From contig NC_081334.1 of the NCBI RefSeq assembly GCF_022539665.2, positions 8,216,424-8,280,423 of the forward strand: a stretch of 64,000 bases of DNA, in the 5' to 3' direction. The notes under the pieces are model-generated. The model had not been told where the DNA came from, did not search any database, and saw only the letters and a list, made by a program, of their open reading frames with translations. Shown piece after piece: positions 39,623-51,409 of this stretch. Source of the stretch: Daphnia carinata (lineage: Eukaryota > Arthropoda > Branchiopoda > Diplostraca > Daphniidae). Position 1 is the stretch's first letter. Every line of letters starts with the position of its first letter. A program made the translations under genes and the position numbers.

Positions 39623-42400
39623 ATGACGGATAATATTTTTTCTAGTAAGCATAAACTTTCACGCACACCTGTATCCGCTACTAAAAGTCCTATTGAGCCA
39701 GTTATTCAAATTGACGAACCTGTAGCCAGAACTCTTAATTTTGATAAAACTTCCACTTCAAATCTTGCTGGATCTGATAAATTTACGGGTAATAAAACTA
39801 CGAGAAGGGCAACAGCAACTATTAGGAAATCTGCCTCTCCTGTGTTGAAGCATAGTGCAATTCCAGATAATCCCCAGTTAAGGAAGTTAAGATCGAACTC
39901 TGCGTATGAATTGGTAAATCCGGTAGACCTTTCCAATGTTCGCAAACCACGGGCCCAAAGTAAAGCTGACACCTCGACTGTAAGGAACTCTCCTTCCGTA
40001 CTAGCCCAACTAATATCCCATCTTTCACCCAAGAAAAACGTTTCCACAAACACTTCCCCAACAAACGCTTTTTTGAATACCGTTTCGGGTCTTTTCTCAA
40101 AAAAGAAGACAACCAATGGAAGACCAGCTCAACGTCAACCTCCAGCATCTGTTCCAAGAGGTCAAGAATAAAGAGGACAGCATCTTCCAACTACCGAACA
40201 GCCAGCTACCGTTCCTACTGCTAGCCATCAAGAGCCTCAAGGAGAGGGAGAAGGACTTCCAATCGAGCGACCCGAAAATTTGGGATCACCTTGTCACGTT
40301 GATGCGCGACATTCAGAGGAATTACAACGCCAAGAAGCTAACACTGACGGATTGGAAATAACCGAAGACGCTTCTGAAGTACCTGACATCCATTCTGGAA
40401 GTGAAAGCCAGTGGACCGATCACGAAGAAGACGAAGAAGCAGACAGAGGAAATTGTGACGGAGCTCAAGGAAATTTTCACGCGACACGCGAGACAGGTTC
40501 TGACTTGCCTACACGGACAAATTTACAACATAATAGACCTGCACGAGGTCACACCAACAAAAAAGCGAGAACTATTCGGTTTCGTTCCAAGACGGGACAT
40601 CACCGACAGAGACGAGGACGGGAGATACGTGGAAATAATCACCATAGTGAGCGACACATCACTTCATCTGGAGGAGATCTTGCTGGAGTCCCAACGAACG
40701 TTCCTGAAGGAAGTAACCAACCTAGCGTCGTACCTAAAGAAACTACAACTCATCAACAATTTGGAGGTGCTACAGCCGGAAATCATATTTCTGTTGGACA
40801 AACTGAGCAACTTTCCGGAAGCCAACAACCCATTCTTCGCACAGCAGGCGAGCGACATCAAGCAATTAATCACGCAAACGGAAATAAAATTGAGACAATC
40901 GCTGACGTTCATAAAAACAAGACCAACACAGCAGCAAAGCACGACAATCCAACAAACATCGCCGCTGTCGGAAAGCATTCCGAAGAGGAAACGGACACGC
41001 AGAAGAAACCATCGTTCCAATCAGTCACACTCTCTACACTGTCGTCGAGCCCACCCATCCAGCCAATCGGATATAACGCAGGAGAATCTAAGGCAATTAC
41101 GAACGACACTTCAGAACACCCTCAGAATTCACAGGGAAGAACTTTGAAATTTTTAAGATTTAATCCAAACATGGCGAAATCTTGTTCTCTATCAAGAGCG
41201 GCCACGGTCAATGATTTGAACGATTTTCAAAACAATCAACACACCTTTTCCCGTTTACAGCTACTTCCCTCGTTTTCCGGTAACCCCATTGTACGTTTTG
41301 ACTCCTGGTTAGAATCTTTTGAAAGTATAGTAGAAGGGTCAGGTTGGTCTGAAGAGAAAATTATTCATTTGTTAAGGGCAAAATTGGCTGATAAAGCTTT
41401 TTCGATCATTCAGGCAATTTTGAAGGGTCATCCTCACAATTATGCTTTGATTAAAGAATCTCTTCTTGATCATTTTCATGGTGACGAAAATGCGGATTTT
41501 TATCAAAAGAAGTTTAATAAAGCTAAGCGTAAGCCAGGGGAAAAGATTATAGAATATGCTCATCGTTTGCAGGAAATTTTCAAACGCGCATATCCTGTAG
41601 GCTATTCAGAAGTATCTTTTGCTATAATTCTTATGCAAAAATTCATCGAGGGGATGGATTCCAAATTGCAATCGAAAGTTAAATATAAAGAATTTAAGAA
41701 TTTGAATGATCTTATTTCGGCAACCCGAGTATATGCATTGCGACTGGAAGCCATGGAAACGGATAGGGAAAAACATGATTTTATTAGGGCAGTGACTGCG
41801 CCGTCTGACACTAAGGACGCAGAATTAAAAGAACTTAAAGAAATAATATTGGAGCAAAAAGAATTCGTCAATAATGCCATAGCAAATATCAGACAGGGAA
41901 ACAAACAAGTAGATGACCCTAAAACTGAGAAGGAGGAAATCAAAGGCGCACTTCTCGAGCTAACGTAAGCGGTAAGGCAATTGCAATTTGATAAAAACGT
42001 ATCAAGTGTACCCTATAAGAAACAAGATTCGTTCCAAACTAGTAACAGTAACCAGGATAGAAATTGGAGACCTCATCAGCCGAGTAACAATAACAATGGC
42101 GCACAAACTTTCAATAAATTTCCAGATAGGCCTACAGCTCATAAACCCCCTTTTTCAAAACCAGCTGGTGATTCTAACTATAAGCCTACACCGCCACAGC
42201 TGACTTGCAATTTTTGTGGATATAAGGGTCATTCTCAGGCAGATTGTCGCAAATATCAACCGCAAAGTTTGGAACAAGCTCAGCCACCAATATGCTATTC
42301 ATGTCGGGAAATTGGCCATAAATCAAACAACTGTCCAAGGGCAAAAAACCCGAATAGGCCTAACATTCCAGGTCCTCCTCCGAATCAGGGAAACCAATAG
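39623..42400 (+). pseudogene. gag: gag of the large element, interrupted by two in-frame stops
   Basis: One frame runs from ATG 39623 to TAG 42398-42400, broken only by TAA at 40169-40171 and TAA at 41966-41968. The N-terminal half is polar and probably disordered (Ser/Thr/Pro/Gln/Glu-rich). A capsid-like retrotransposon gag region follows at about 41240-41790 (FSRLQLLPSFSGN, WLESFESIVEG, FYQKKFNKAKRKPGE, IIEYAHRLQEIFKRAYP). The C-terminal part has two zinc knuckles, CNFCGYKGHSQADC and CYSCREIGHKSNNC. Gag packages genomic RNA into virus-like particles. The N-terminal region is overlapped by a second long open frame (40116-41147). The pol frame is -1 relative to gag, as in many Gypsy elements. 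The stops may be real decay or, less likely, readthrough sites. Confidence 0.85.
40116..41147 (+). pseudogene. Overlapping (+1) ORF within gag, about 343 codons with one stop
   Basis: In the +1 frame relative to gag, an ATG at 40116 (MEDQLNVNLQHLFQEV) opens a frame to 41147, broken once by TAA at 40359-40361. Its product is rich in Leu, Ile, Lys and Glu with helical heptad-like stretches (LKKLQLINNLEVLQPEIIFL, QQASDIKQLITQTEIKLRQS) and looks like a folded helical protein. The gag frame over the same bases is polar and low in hydrophobics. G/C is common at third positions of this frame. This suggests overprinting, but the region is T-poor, which lowers stop frequency, so chance is not excluded. 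No homologue recognised. Confidence 0.4.
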
Positions 42401-42402
42401 GT

Positions 42403-42843
42403 ATCAACTGTAACTTCGGGTCAGTTGATAGGGAGCCTCCGTTTAAATCCCGACAAGTCGCAAAATTAACAACCATAACGAATGAATCGACACCGAGAAT
42501 TCCATTGAAAATTCATCAGATCCCATTTCAAGCATTATTCGATACAAGAGCGTCTAAGAGTATTATTCATGAGAGATTATTGAGGAAATTACCCCAAAGA
42601 GGTCAAGTGATCTGCAGTCAACTTGATTTCGATTTATACGATGTAGGGGAGAAAAAATTACACGCGCTGGGAAGAGTTACTTTACCCGTACGATACGGAG
42701 AGTCAGTTTTGGAACAGGAGTTTATTGTTACAAATGGTGTTTCTGGGGACTGTATCCTTGGATGGGACGCAATCCAGAAACACGGATTTCGGCTTGATGG
42801 AGAAGCCAAGAGCATTTATTTAGCAAGAGATAAGCAGGGATGA
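42403..42843 (+). pseudogene. pro: Retropepsin (protease) region of the large element, active-site Gly changed
   Basis: This frame is -1 to gag and overlaps its end. The aspartic protease core is seen at FQALFDTRASKSIIH and CILGWDAIQKHGF, the flap-side and C-terminal signatures of Gypsy retropepsins. The catalytic triad normally reads DTG or DSG; here it reads DTR (codons GAT ACA AGA). That would be expected to abolish activity, and one G to A change explains it. The frame stops at TGA 42841-42843 and continues in another frame toward RT. Confidence 0.8.
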
Positions 42844-43091
42844 GCTATTTCTAGCATTCCGGACATGGCAATTACGACGGTCAAAAAGTCGACGTTATTA
42901 ATCAGACGTCGCTAGTAATTGCCGCGCAAATGAAAGAGTCATTTCCGTTTGTTCCGCCGAATACAGCTTTTATATTTACCCCAGCAGAAGATTTGCCGGC
43001 CGGCGTTTTTATTGAGGAGTTCGTAGGAAAAGTATCGGGAGATGGAAAATATAATATTCTGGTTGAAAAGCATTTGTTAAATCAAGTCTAA
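42844..43091 (+). pseudogene. pol: Protease-RT connecting region, broken
   Basis: The pol frame moves to that of RT near 42842. TAG at 42852-42854 and TAA at 43089-43091 interrupt it. The intervening sequence (VIAAQMKESFPFVPPNTAF, FIEEFVGKVSGDG) resembles the spacer between protease and RT of Gypsy elements. Confidence 0.6.
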
Positions 43092-44708
43092 ATTCCTAGG
43101 GATACGAAGTTGGGTGGCATCGAAGTTACTACTCGAGCGATTGGAAAAATTTATTTAAATAAAGTTGAGGACAGGCCTAACGTAGTAAAAGAGCCTATTG
43201 TGATTCCGGAGGTGGACCCCGAATTTCAAACACAGCTCGCTAAATTATTAAATGACTTTCACGACTTGTTCGCTGCAAAAGATTCAGAATTAGGCAACAC
43301 AGACCTTATAAAACATACAATTGATACACAGGGACTGGGCCCTTTTCGACAACGTCCTTACAGGGTTACAAATAATCAAAGAAAATTATTGGAGGATAAG
43401 GTACAAGAAATGCTTGATGCGGATGTAATTCAGTATTCGCATTCACCATGGGCTTCACCTGTGGTTTTAGTTGAGAAAAAAAGTGGAGAAGTCAGGTTTT
43501 GCGTCGATTATCGAAAATTAAATAGTATCACAAAGAAAGATTCGTTTCCTATGCCAAGGATAGATGAAACATTGGATAAATTGTATGGGAAGAAATTTTT
43601 CACTACTCTCGATTTAGCTGCTGGATATTGGCAAATTCAGGTAGATGAGCCAGCTATAGAAAAAACAGCATTTGTTGTAGAAAATAATTTTTACGAATTT
43701 AGGCGTATGGCATTTGGCTTGGGCAATGCACCTGCCACATCTCAAAGATTAATGAATTATGTACTGAAAGACGTTTTGGGAAGTAAGGCATTGGTTTATT
43801 TGGATGATGTGATAATCTTTTCTGATAATTTCGAAGACCATTTGAGGGATATTCGTGAAATTTTTCAACTGCTACAGGATGCAAATTTAAAATTAAAACT
43901 TAAAAAATGCCAGTTTATTAAACGATCGGTAAATTATTTAGGCCATGTCATTTCGACTGAAGGGATTAAGCCAGATCCAGGGAAAATCGATAAAATAGTG
44001 AATTATAAAACACCTTCTTCTTTAGACGAAGTAAGATCATTTTTGGGATTAGCCGGATATTATAGGAGATTTATTCAAACTTTTGGATCAATAGCTAAGC
44101 CATTGACCAGATTAACTCATAAGGACCTTAGCAGAAAACCTTTTGTTTGGGGTACTGAGGAGCAAGCTGCCTTTGAAAAATTGCGAACTTCTCTCGTTAC
44201 GCCCCCAGTATTAGTTTACCCCAATTTCAACGAAAATTTTTTACTTTTCACAGACGCATGTGATTATGGAATAGAAGCGGTACTTTCGCAGATACAAAAT
44301 GGCCACGAACATCCGGTAGCATATTCAAGTAGACAATTAACGAAAGCTGAGACGAAATATGCCACTACAGAAAAAGAAGCTTTAGCAGTGATTGATGCGA
44401 TTAAACATTTTCGACATTATCTTTTGGATAAGCCATTCGAAATAATTAGTGATCATCGTCCATTACAGTGGCTTAAGGATCAAAAAGATAACAATGGGAG
44501 ATTAGGACGATGGGCTATATTATTAGCTGCGACCAATTATGAATTAAAGTATAGGCCTCGTATTATTCACCAAAATGCTGACTGTTTGTCACGTTTAAAG
44601 GTGGCTAGTATTCAAACTGGAAAAAATATTAAATTTATTTGTGAAAAGCAATTAGAAGATGAACTTTGTATAGCTATTAGGAATTATAGAGAAAGGAGAG
44701 CTAGATGA
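43092..44708 (+). CDS. pol: Reverse transcriptase-RNase H of the large element
   Basis: An open frame of over 530 codons. RT motifs run in order: ASPVVLVEKKSGEVRFCVDY, KLNSITKKDSFPMPRID, LDLAAGYWQIQV, MAFGLGNAPATSQRLM, and the catalytic YLDD in ALVYLDDVIIFS, then YLGHVIS and GYYRRFI. RNase H follows with LFTDACDYGIEAVLS, EKEALAVIDAIKHFRHYL, DHRPLQWL and HQNADCLSRL. It would copy element RNA to DNA. Small departures from consensus (TSQR for TFQR, GIEAV for GIGAV) suggest early decay. The frame ends at TAG/TGA near 44706, where a one-base shift moves pol to the integrase frame. Confidence 0.9.
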   Translation: MPRDTKLGGIEVTTRAIGKIYLNKVEDRPNVVKEPIVIPEVDPEFQTQLAKLLNDFHDLFAAKDSELGNTDLIKHTIDTQGLGPFRQRPYRVTNNQRKLLEDKVQEMLDADVIQYSHSPWASPVVLVEKKSGEVRFCVDYRKLNSITKKDSFPMPRIDETLDKLYGKKFFTTLDLAAGYWQIQVDEPAIEKTAFVVENNFYEFRRMAFGLGNAPATSQRLMNYVLKDVLGSKALVYLDDVIIFSDNFEDHLRDIREIFQLLQDANLKLKLKKCQFIKRSVNYLGHVISTEGIKPDPGKIDKIVNYKTPSSLDEVRSFLGLAGYYRRFIQTFGSIAKPLTRLTHKDLSRKPFVWGTEEQAAFEKLRTSLVTPPVLVYPNFNENFLLFTDACDYGIEAVLSQIQNGHEHPVAYSSRQLTKAETKYATTEKEALAVIDAIKHFRHYLLDKPFEIISDHRPLQWLKDQKDNNGRLGRWAILLAATNYELKYRPRIIHQNADCLSRLKVASIQTGKNIKFICEKQLEDELCIAIRNYRERRAR

Positions 44709-45690
44709 AGTTTTTCAACAATCTAGGCCAGATTGGGTAAAAGAAATTGAATATTTCGAAATTATTGAAGGTACTCTTTATCGGCATGAGTTGCCTTTTT
44801 CAAATAGCAAGCGCAGCGAAGTAAATTATCAATTGGTGTTACCTGTATCGCTCCACCATCTAGTGCTCAAAGAATTACATGATGCACCGATGGGAGGACA
44901 TTTAGCATTTTATAAAACGTATTTAAAAGTGAAAAATCATTATTATTGGCCTAACATGAGGGGCGATATTAAAGAATATTGCCAAGCTTGCGAAATATGT
45001 ATAGCGAACACTTCCTTCACATATCGAGCTCTTTTGCACCTTCATGAAGTCGCCAAAGCGCCTTTTCAAGTAATTGGTATGGACTTTTTAGGGCCCATTA
45101 CTCCAATTTCGCCTAATGGAAATAGTTATATTTTAGTGATTACTGATTATTTTAGTTGGTGGGTAGAAGCAGTCGCTTTAAAGGATCAAACTGTGTTAAC
45201 AACAGCCGAGTGTATATATAAAACAATTATCGTACGTCATGGGATGCCAAAAGCAATTCTTTCTGATCGCGGGACAAATTTCACTTCAAAATTATTTCGA
45301 TATTTTTGTAAGAAATTAAAGATTGATCAAAGGTTAACAACTGCATATAATCTAGCCAGTAATGGGGAAACAGAGAAATTCAATAGGACATTAACAACAA
45401 TGTTAAAGAAAAAATTTAAGGATGAAGAGCATTCCAATTGGGAAGGTATGTTAGACGACGTATTATTTGCTTATCGTAGCTCAGTGCACGCCTAAACACT
45501 GGACACCCCTTATTATTTACTCCACGGTAGGGATCCCAATATTCCAATAAATGAATTTCTTGATGCGTCTACAAAAACATTTAAATCTTCTTCGGATTAT
45601 GTAGGTAATTTAGCGGAACGTTTGCGTTATAGTTTCCAAAGGGTTAGAGAAGAAAGCGAAAAAGCTAGGGAGCGTCAGAGGGAACAATAT
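44709..45690 (+). pseudogene. pol: Integrase, N-terminal and catalytic part, cut by a stop and by the nested element
   Basis: The frame is shifted from RT-RNase H. A zinc-binding HHCC region (HDAPMGGHLAFYKTY, YCQACEIC) precedes the DDE core: GMDFLGP, LSDRGTNFTS and NGETEKFNRTL supply D, D and E. TAA at 45493-45495 interrupts the frame in the AYRSSVHA region. Coding similarity continues (PYYLLHGRDPNIPINEF) until the nested element begins at 45691. The rest of the gene resumes at 51775. Confidence 0.85.
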
Positions 45691-46058
45691 TGTCACGCTC
45701 GATTTGGTACCATAGCCTCTAACTTAGTGATGGGTTTCACTAAAAGTGAGGATAACTGCCCTGATGACTCCTTCGACACAAGAGTCAATCAGCAGCAATG
45801 AGTCTCCACTGTTGGTGATTTTCTCTAGGTTATATTATCACAAAACAGTGCTCACACCCGACTACATTCAAGGCAAGGACTACACTACTCTACTAGGGAG
45901 AAGAACACATATAGGTTGCGTCGATCATTGTCCCTAGAGGTAGTATTACTCTGGGGTAAGGTAAGGTTAAAGATAAATGAAGGGCAAGCTAGGTTAAATA
46001 CTAACAATTAATCAGCTAGGGTTAGCTATTACACCAATATTAAAAAGGCGATGTTACA
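45691..46058 (-). repeat. 3' LTR of the nested element, 368 bp
   Basis: On the minus strand it runs TGTAACATCGCC...GAGCGTGACA. It matches 51410-51774 except for one substitution and a 3-bp indel with nearby changes around 45778-45800. Confidence 0.93.
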
Positions 46059-46074
46059 TTTAGCCTCCCCTTAG
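46059..46074 (-). promoter_or_regulatory. Polypurine tract of the nested element
   Basis: On the minus strand, TAAGGGGAGGCTAAA directly precedes the 3' LTR. This is the expected plus-strand primer for reverse transcription. Confidence 0.7.
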
Positions 46075-46238
46075 AATAGATCGACCCGATCTTTTACAAA
46101 AACACGGCAAAGAAAAGGAAGAACAAAAAAGAAAACAAGCGCATCCATAGAGATTACACAACCAATACAAAATAACAATTCACTTGAATACAGCGAGGAA
46201 TACATGGGATACAAGTAATGATACGCATAAACCCATAT

Positions 46239-47490
46239 TCAACTACGATGAGGATTCCTGGGGCGAAGAGAATAGCCGCCTATTTCTTGAGAGTGTGCTT
46301 GAGGATTGTTCTTTACTTGTGTTTTAGGAGACATCTGAGAACGAACACAAGATCGAGCCGATTTTCCTTTAATCGCTCGACCCTGCTCCCGTAAACGGGG
46401 CGTCGTCTTCACACAGAGTTTTCGTCGGGTAATCCCTGCGCCAGAAGGGACTACCTCCCGCGATACTTGGAGCTGGCACTCCTCACGCGGCACAGTACGA
46501 ACAACTCTTGTCTCTATACTAGTCGAAGTAGTATTTATTTTGACAAAACTCTTCAGTTTCGAGACATGCACACAATCTTTCTTCTTCTTGGAACCATATA
46601 AGGGTGTCACAACATAATTCAGAGAATTAAGTCGCGCCACTATGTTATAGGGACCGTGGTAGCGGAAAAGTAGTTTTTCTGATCGTCCCTCTTTTCGAAT
46701 AGGACGATGAACAAGGACGACGTCCCCAACTTGGTAGCTTTTTTCTTTACGGTGCTTGTCGTAATTCCGTTTGTGGCGGGTCTGAGCCACTAACATGCGT
46801 CGCTTTGCAATTTCGTGGATGTTATGGAAACGGGATACAATGGTTTGAACATTAGAGTTAACAACGTTTGTGGCTATGAGATTGGGATTGCTACCTAAAA
46901 CTACATCAATTGGAAGAATAACTTCTCGGCCGTATAGAAGAAAAAATGGAGTCATTCCCGTAGAATCATGGCGACTAGTGTTATAGGCAAACGCAACGAA
47001 GTCAACATACTCATCCCAATCAGTATGATAGGTATTGACAAACATCGATAACATTTGCGCGAAAGTGTGGTTAAAGCGTTCCACTTGTCCATTACACTGG
47101 GGATGGTATGATGTGGTGGACAAGTGGTTAGTTTCAAAAGCTTTAAGGAGCTTCTCAGTAAAATCGGCTTTAAAACATTTTCCTCTATCGGAAATTAAAA
47201 AAGAGGGTGCTCCATGTTGAAGGACGATTCTTTTTAAAAAGAAATCAATAAGTTCGTCAGTGGTTGCCCGGGGAACCGCTTTTAATATTACCCATTTGGT
47301 AAAGTAGTCCACGGCTACAATAATGTGTTTTTTTTTTAATTGACTGTGGGAAAGGGCCAATCAAATCTACTCCAATACGCTCAAAAGGTCTTTGCGAATG
47401 GATAGACGTCAATAATCCTAATGGTCGTTCAACAGGCCTTTTCTTCATTTGGCAGTCAACACAGGATTGGACATAGTGAATAATCTGTCG
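46239..47490 (-). pseudogene. pol: Integrase of the nested element, broken
   Basis: The part next to the RNase H frame (47490-47257) contains the second half of the zinc domain (CVDCQMKKRPVERPLG) and the first core aspartate in GVDLIGPFP. It breaks in a long T run near 47328-47340. The remaining 373 codons (47360-46239) carry VAVDYFTKW, the second aspartate in LISDRGKCF, the glutamate in CNGQVERFNHT, AYNTSRHDSTGMTPFFLLYG, and a C-terminal GDVVLVHRPIRKEG plus RYHGPYNIVARL (GPY/F). The frameshift in a homopolymer could be a sequencing artefact. Confidence 0.85.
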
Positions 47491-48531
47491 CTACATGCCA
47501 GGCCAAAAATAACGAAATCTAATTTTCTCTAACGTTCGTTTCACCCCTAAATGTCCCGCTGTAGTGTCGTTATGACAGGCTAAAAGTACTTCGGTTACCA
47601 GGGAGGGAGGTAAGCACAGACAAAGGTAATCTTGACCGTCTCGTATTAAGCGATGGAAAAGGACACCGTCTTTTAATTCGAAGTTATGAATGAGTTTTCT
47701 CAGACGTCGGGAGGGGTTTTTCTCACTTAGTCCGGATCGAATGGAACCCCACCAAGTCGATTCCTGCTGAGCCTGAGCCAAGTCAATAGTAAAAAAGGAC
47801 GGAAGGAAAAGCATGGGGATATTCTGTTCAGGTTCAGGAGCTTCAATGGGATAACGCGATAGGGCATCTGCATCATGAGGAAGTTTGCCACTACGGTGTA
47901 CAATTTCTGAATCCAAGTCTTGCAATTGAAGACTCCAGCGGGCTAAACGACCCGCCAAGTTCTTCTTTTTCAAAAGCCAACAAAGGGAATGGTGATCGGT
48001 AAGCACTCGAATTTTATTACCCCATATGTAAACTCTGAATTTCTCCGCCACCCATACAAGAGCTAAACACTCTTTCTCGGATATGGAATAATTTAACTCG
48101 GCTGAGCTCAACAAGCGACTAACGTAAGAAATAACCCTTTCTCTCCCTTCCTGGTGCTGGACCAAAATAGCTCCAATACCGTAACCACAGGCATCAGTAT
48201 GAATCTCAAATGGTAAAGCGTAGTTGGGGTGGGCAAGGACAGGGGGTGTTAGAAGTTTTTCTTTTAATGCCTCAAAACTACATCGTTGTTCTTCACCCCA
48301 TAGGAACGGTTGTTTATGTTTAGTCAAATTGGTCAAGGGGCGAGCCAGAGTAGCAAATCCTTTAATAAACCGCCGGTAATAACTACATAGGCCAATGAAA
48401 CTTTGAAGCTGGATAAGCGAAGTCGGTATGGGAAAAGATTGAACGGTGGCTACTTTGGCTGGATCTGGAGAGACACCTCCCGCACTAACTACATATCCCA
48501 GGACTTTTAAAACTGTTGCAAGGAAACACAT
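47491..48531 (-). pseudogene. pol: RT C-terminal end, RNase H and integrase zinc domain of the nested element
   Basis: The frame is shifted relative to RT (break near 48510-48530). It starts in the RT connection (LGYVVSAGGVSPDPAKVA, CSYYRRFIKGFATLARPL), then RNase H (IHTDACGYGIGAILVQH, SEKECLALVWVAEKFRVYIW, TDHHSLCWLL, HDADALSRYP). It ends with the integrase zinc domain start (HNDTTAGHLGVKRTL) at TAG 47491-47493, an in-frame stop after RYFWPGM. Confidence 0.87.
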
Positions 48532-50029
48532 TTTTCTAATTTCAATTTAAGGTTAGCGGTCAAAAAGCATTTCAACACAGCTTCTAGTCTAATCAAATGT
48601 TCAGGTATGGACTTGGAAAAGATGACAATATCATCAAGGTATACGAGACATGAATGCCACTTAAGTCCAGCTAACAAGACATCCATCATGCGTTGAAAAG
48701 TGCCCGGCGCATTAGTCAACCCAAACGGCATCACCTTAAATTGGTAAAGACCGTCCACAGTCACAAAAGCAGTTTTTGGTCGATCTTCGGCGGCAACTTC
48801 CACTTGCCAATATCCACTCTGCATGTCAAGAATTGAAAAATACTGCGAACCATCTAAACGGCTCAAAGCATCCTCAATACGCGACAAGGGGTATACATCT
48901 TTTGTCGTTACGCTATTAAGTTTCCGGTAATCAACGCAAAAGCGCCAAGTACCGTCAGCTTTTTTCACCAATACCACAGGTGAAGCCCATGGACTGGTAG
49001 ATGGTTCAATGACACCATCATTTAGCATTTCATGAACCTCATTCTGTATAAGATGTCTCTGTTTGTACGCACTCGGATAGGGGGCCTGATGGACTGGTGG
49101 ATTTCCTGCAGTAAAAATTTGATGTTGCACTAAATTGGAGCACCCTAGGTCATGATTTGAGATGGCAAAACAGGTACGGTAACGCTCAAGTAACGTTCGA
49201 ACTTCCTCGCGATCTTCAGATGGTAATTCTTTATTAATTGCCAGATCAAAATCAAGATTTTCCCCTTTTAAAGTTGGATGAAGAATATCAACCTCAGGTG
49301 CTGACGCGGCAACAACAGTTCCCAACACAATTCCCTTTGGTACCTATTGCTTTCTATTCGAAAAATTCACCAATTGAACATGGAATTCATGAGTGGGAGG
49401 GGTGTCTAGGGGTATTAATAGTCGACCAAAGGATAAAACCTTGTCCGCCATTATCTTCGGAGAAGGTTCAAGTAGTTTAGGGGTGGTAACGCTCATTAAT
49501 GGAAAATTGACAGCCAGTGAGACCATCGAATATGCCGGTACACATCGGGACTCCTTGCTACAAATTTCGCTCTCATCAAGTGGGATGTTTACTACGTCTA
49601 AGTCGTTCCTGCCTAAAAACATTTCCGGTTTATCTGCTTGATAATCAATCTGAATCGTTCCCAACTGTCGTAAGGAGTCATTTCCTAATAAAAGGTCAAA
49701 CCCATTGATGTCCAACACGACCGGCTGAATGGCAATTGGTTTCCCATCTACAACCACAGAAAGATTTACGCAAGTCTCGGGGTAGACCTTGTGGCCGTTC
49801 GCTAATAAGAGGAAACGACCCACCCACATATGAGATTTTAACTGTAGACGTTTACTTAAATTAGTTGAAATTACAGAAATGCCCGCGCCCGTGTCAACCA
49901 CGGAATCTACTCTAGTTTGACCGCAGGTTACAGTTTTTATAATTAGATCTGGACGAAAGGCGAGGGGTACTGTAACTGCATAAACTGTATCTTCTAATCC
50001 CCTTCCCTCCCGTTTCGAATCTAGTTTTT
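48507..50029 (-). pseudogene. pol: Protease and reverse transcriptase of the nested element
   Basis: The pol frame is -1 to gag and is open from the gag end. Protease has an intact DTGAGISVIS active site and GFDLLLGNDSLRQLG. A TAG at 49344-49346 breaks the frame before RT. RT shows SPWASPVVLVKKADGTWRF, CVDYRKLNSVTTKDVYPL, ILDMQSGYWQVEV, MPFGLTNAPGTFQRMM and the catalytic YLDD in CLVYLDDIVIFS. The frame ends at 48507 after LKLEKC, where a shift leads to the next segment. Confidence 0.88.
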
Positions 50030-51106
50030 TTAAGGTGTCGTATTTGGGTTACTAGAGCGCTCTTGAGATCGCCTTTTCTTCGCACAATTTCTAGCTATGT
50101 GACCCGGTTTGTCACAATTATAACAAATGGGACGCCCATCTTCAGTCCTTTGACGTTTTGCAAAATCCCCTCCCTGTGACCACTTTTCGAAATTATTTCG
50201 GTAAAGAGGGGGCGGATTATTCGTGTTTCCTTGCAATTCGTTCCTCACGGTCTTACCCACGCAAGTCAACAGTTCACTGAATCCTTTTTCCTGAATTTCC
50301 TTTAGATCTTTCTGTAGCTCCATCTTGTGTCTCACCAATTCCCCCTTTAGGTCGTTTTCTAATTATGCAGTTAACTGTTTCTCAAACTTTGCCAACTGGC
50401 TCGATAATTCAGTCTGTGTTACGAATTGTCCACCCTGTCCACCCCGAGAAGAGGAAGGTTGTTGGGAAACACTGGGAGTGTTAATCAAAAATTGGGCAAC
50501 GGGTTGATCGGCTTCAGCGGGAGCCCAATCATTCGAGTTAGCCACCCGAGTTGCTTGGTGATGCAGCTGCACCAACTGAACAAACGCCCCTGTGTTTGGA
50601 TTTACGAAATCAATGGACGGATAAATTTTTTCGACTAAAGTGGGCTTCATTCCACGAAACAAATGGTCTAGTTTAACACTCTCCGTCATCCTAGGATCTA
50701 CTCTATTGCATAAATTTAACTTTTCAAAACAATACATAACGGGAGATTCATCTATTCCCTGTTTACGATTGCGCAACTGAGCGGCAACGCCCGAATCGTA
50801 CGTTGGATGTTTAAAGGCGGCCCGAAATACCCTACTAAATTCAGCAAAAGTTGTGGGTGAGGGGTTAAAATTACGGTACCAATTTTTTGCGAATCCCTTA
50901 AGAGCCCATTTAACCTGACGTAAACTTTCATCTGGATTCCACAAATTAAAATCAGCGGTATCTTGGAATTCCTCCAACAAAGCTACCACATCGTCTTCCG
51001 GTCTCCCCTCGAAACAAGGAGTATCTTTACTACGACGCTGAATCTGTACAACTGGTATAGGAGGAGGAAGGTTTGGCTCTTGTGGTACCCTGCGACGGCC
51101 AGCCAT
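50030..51106 (-). pseudogene. gag: gag of the nested element, one in-frame stop
   Basis: ATG at 51106 (MAGRRRVPQEP) leads a capsid-like gag domain (PCFEGRPEDDVVALLEEF, WALKGFAKNWYRNF, FRAAFKHPTYDSG). TAA at 50363-50365 interrupts a frame that otherwise continues to a single zinc knuckle, CYNCDKPGHIARNC, and stops at 50030-50032. Confidence 0.87.
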
Positions 51107-51383
51107 TTTACAATTTCAAATAGGTTTTTCGCAAGAGAATCACTGAGGGATGAACCCCGCGAATGGGACCAATACTTTTAGGCTGTGTATTACAGCACCG
51201 ATCGGTGGAAGTTACCAACCTCACCAACGCAGTTCCAATGGTTAATAATGAATCTAATTTTGATTCATCACTAACCCGTATTGTAGACAATGCACGAGAA
51301 GAAAAAAAAGGATAACAGTCAAGGACGCTTTCACTATGTTCCGTTAACACCAGACGTTGGTTCGACGCTCACCACAAGCTTGA

Positions 51384-51409
51384 GGCTGTACCCTGCATCT
51401 CCACCAAAA
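51384..51409 (-). promoter_or_regulatory. Candidate primer-binding site of the nested element
   Basis: Just inside the 5' LTR on the minus strand lies TTTTGGTGGAGATGCAGGG. The TGG can pair with a tRNA CCA end. The tRNA was not identified. Confidence 0.4.
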
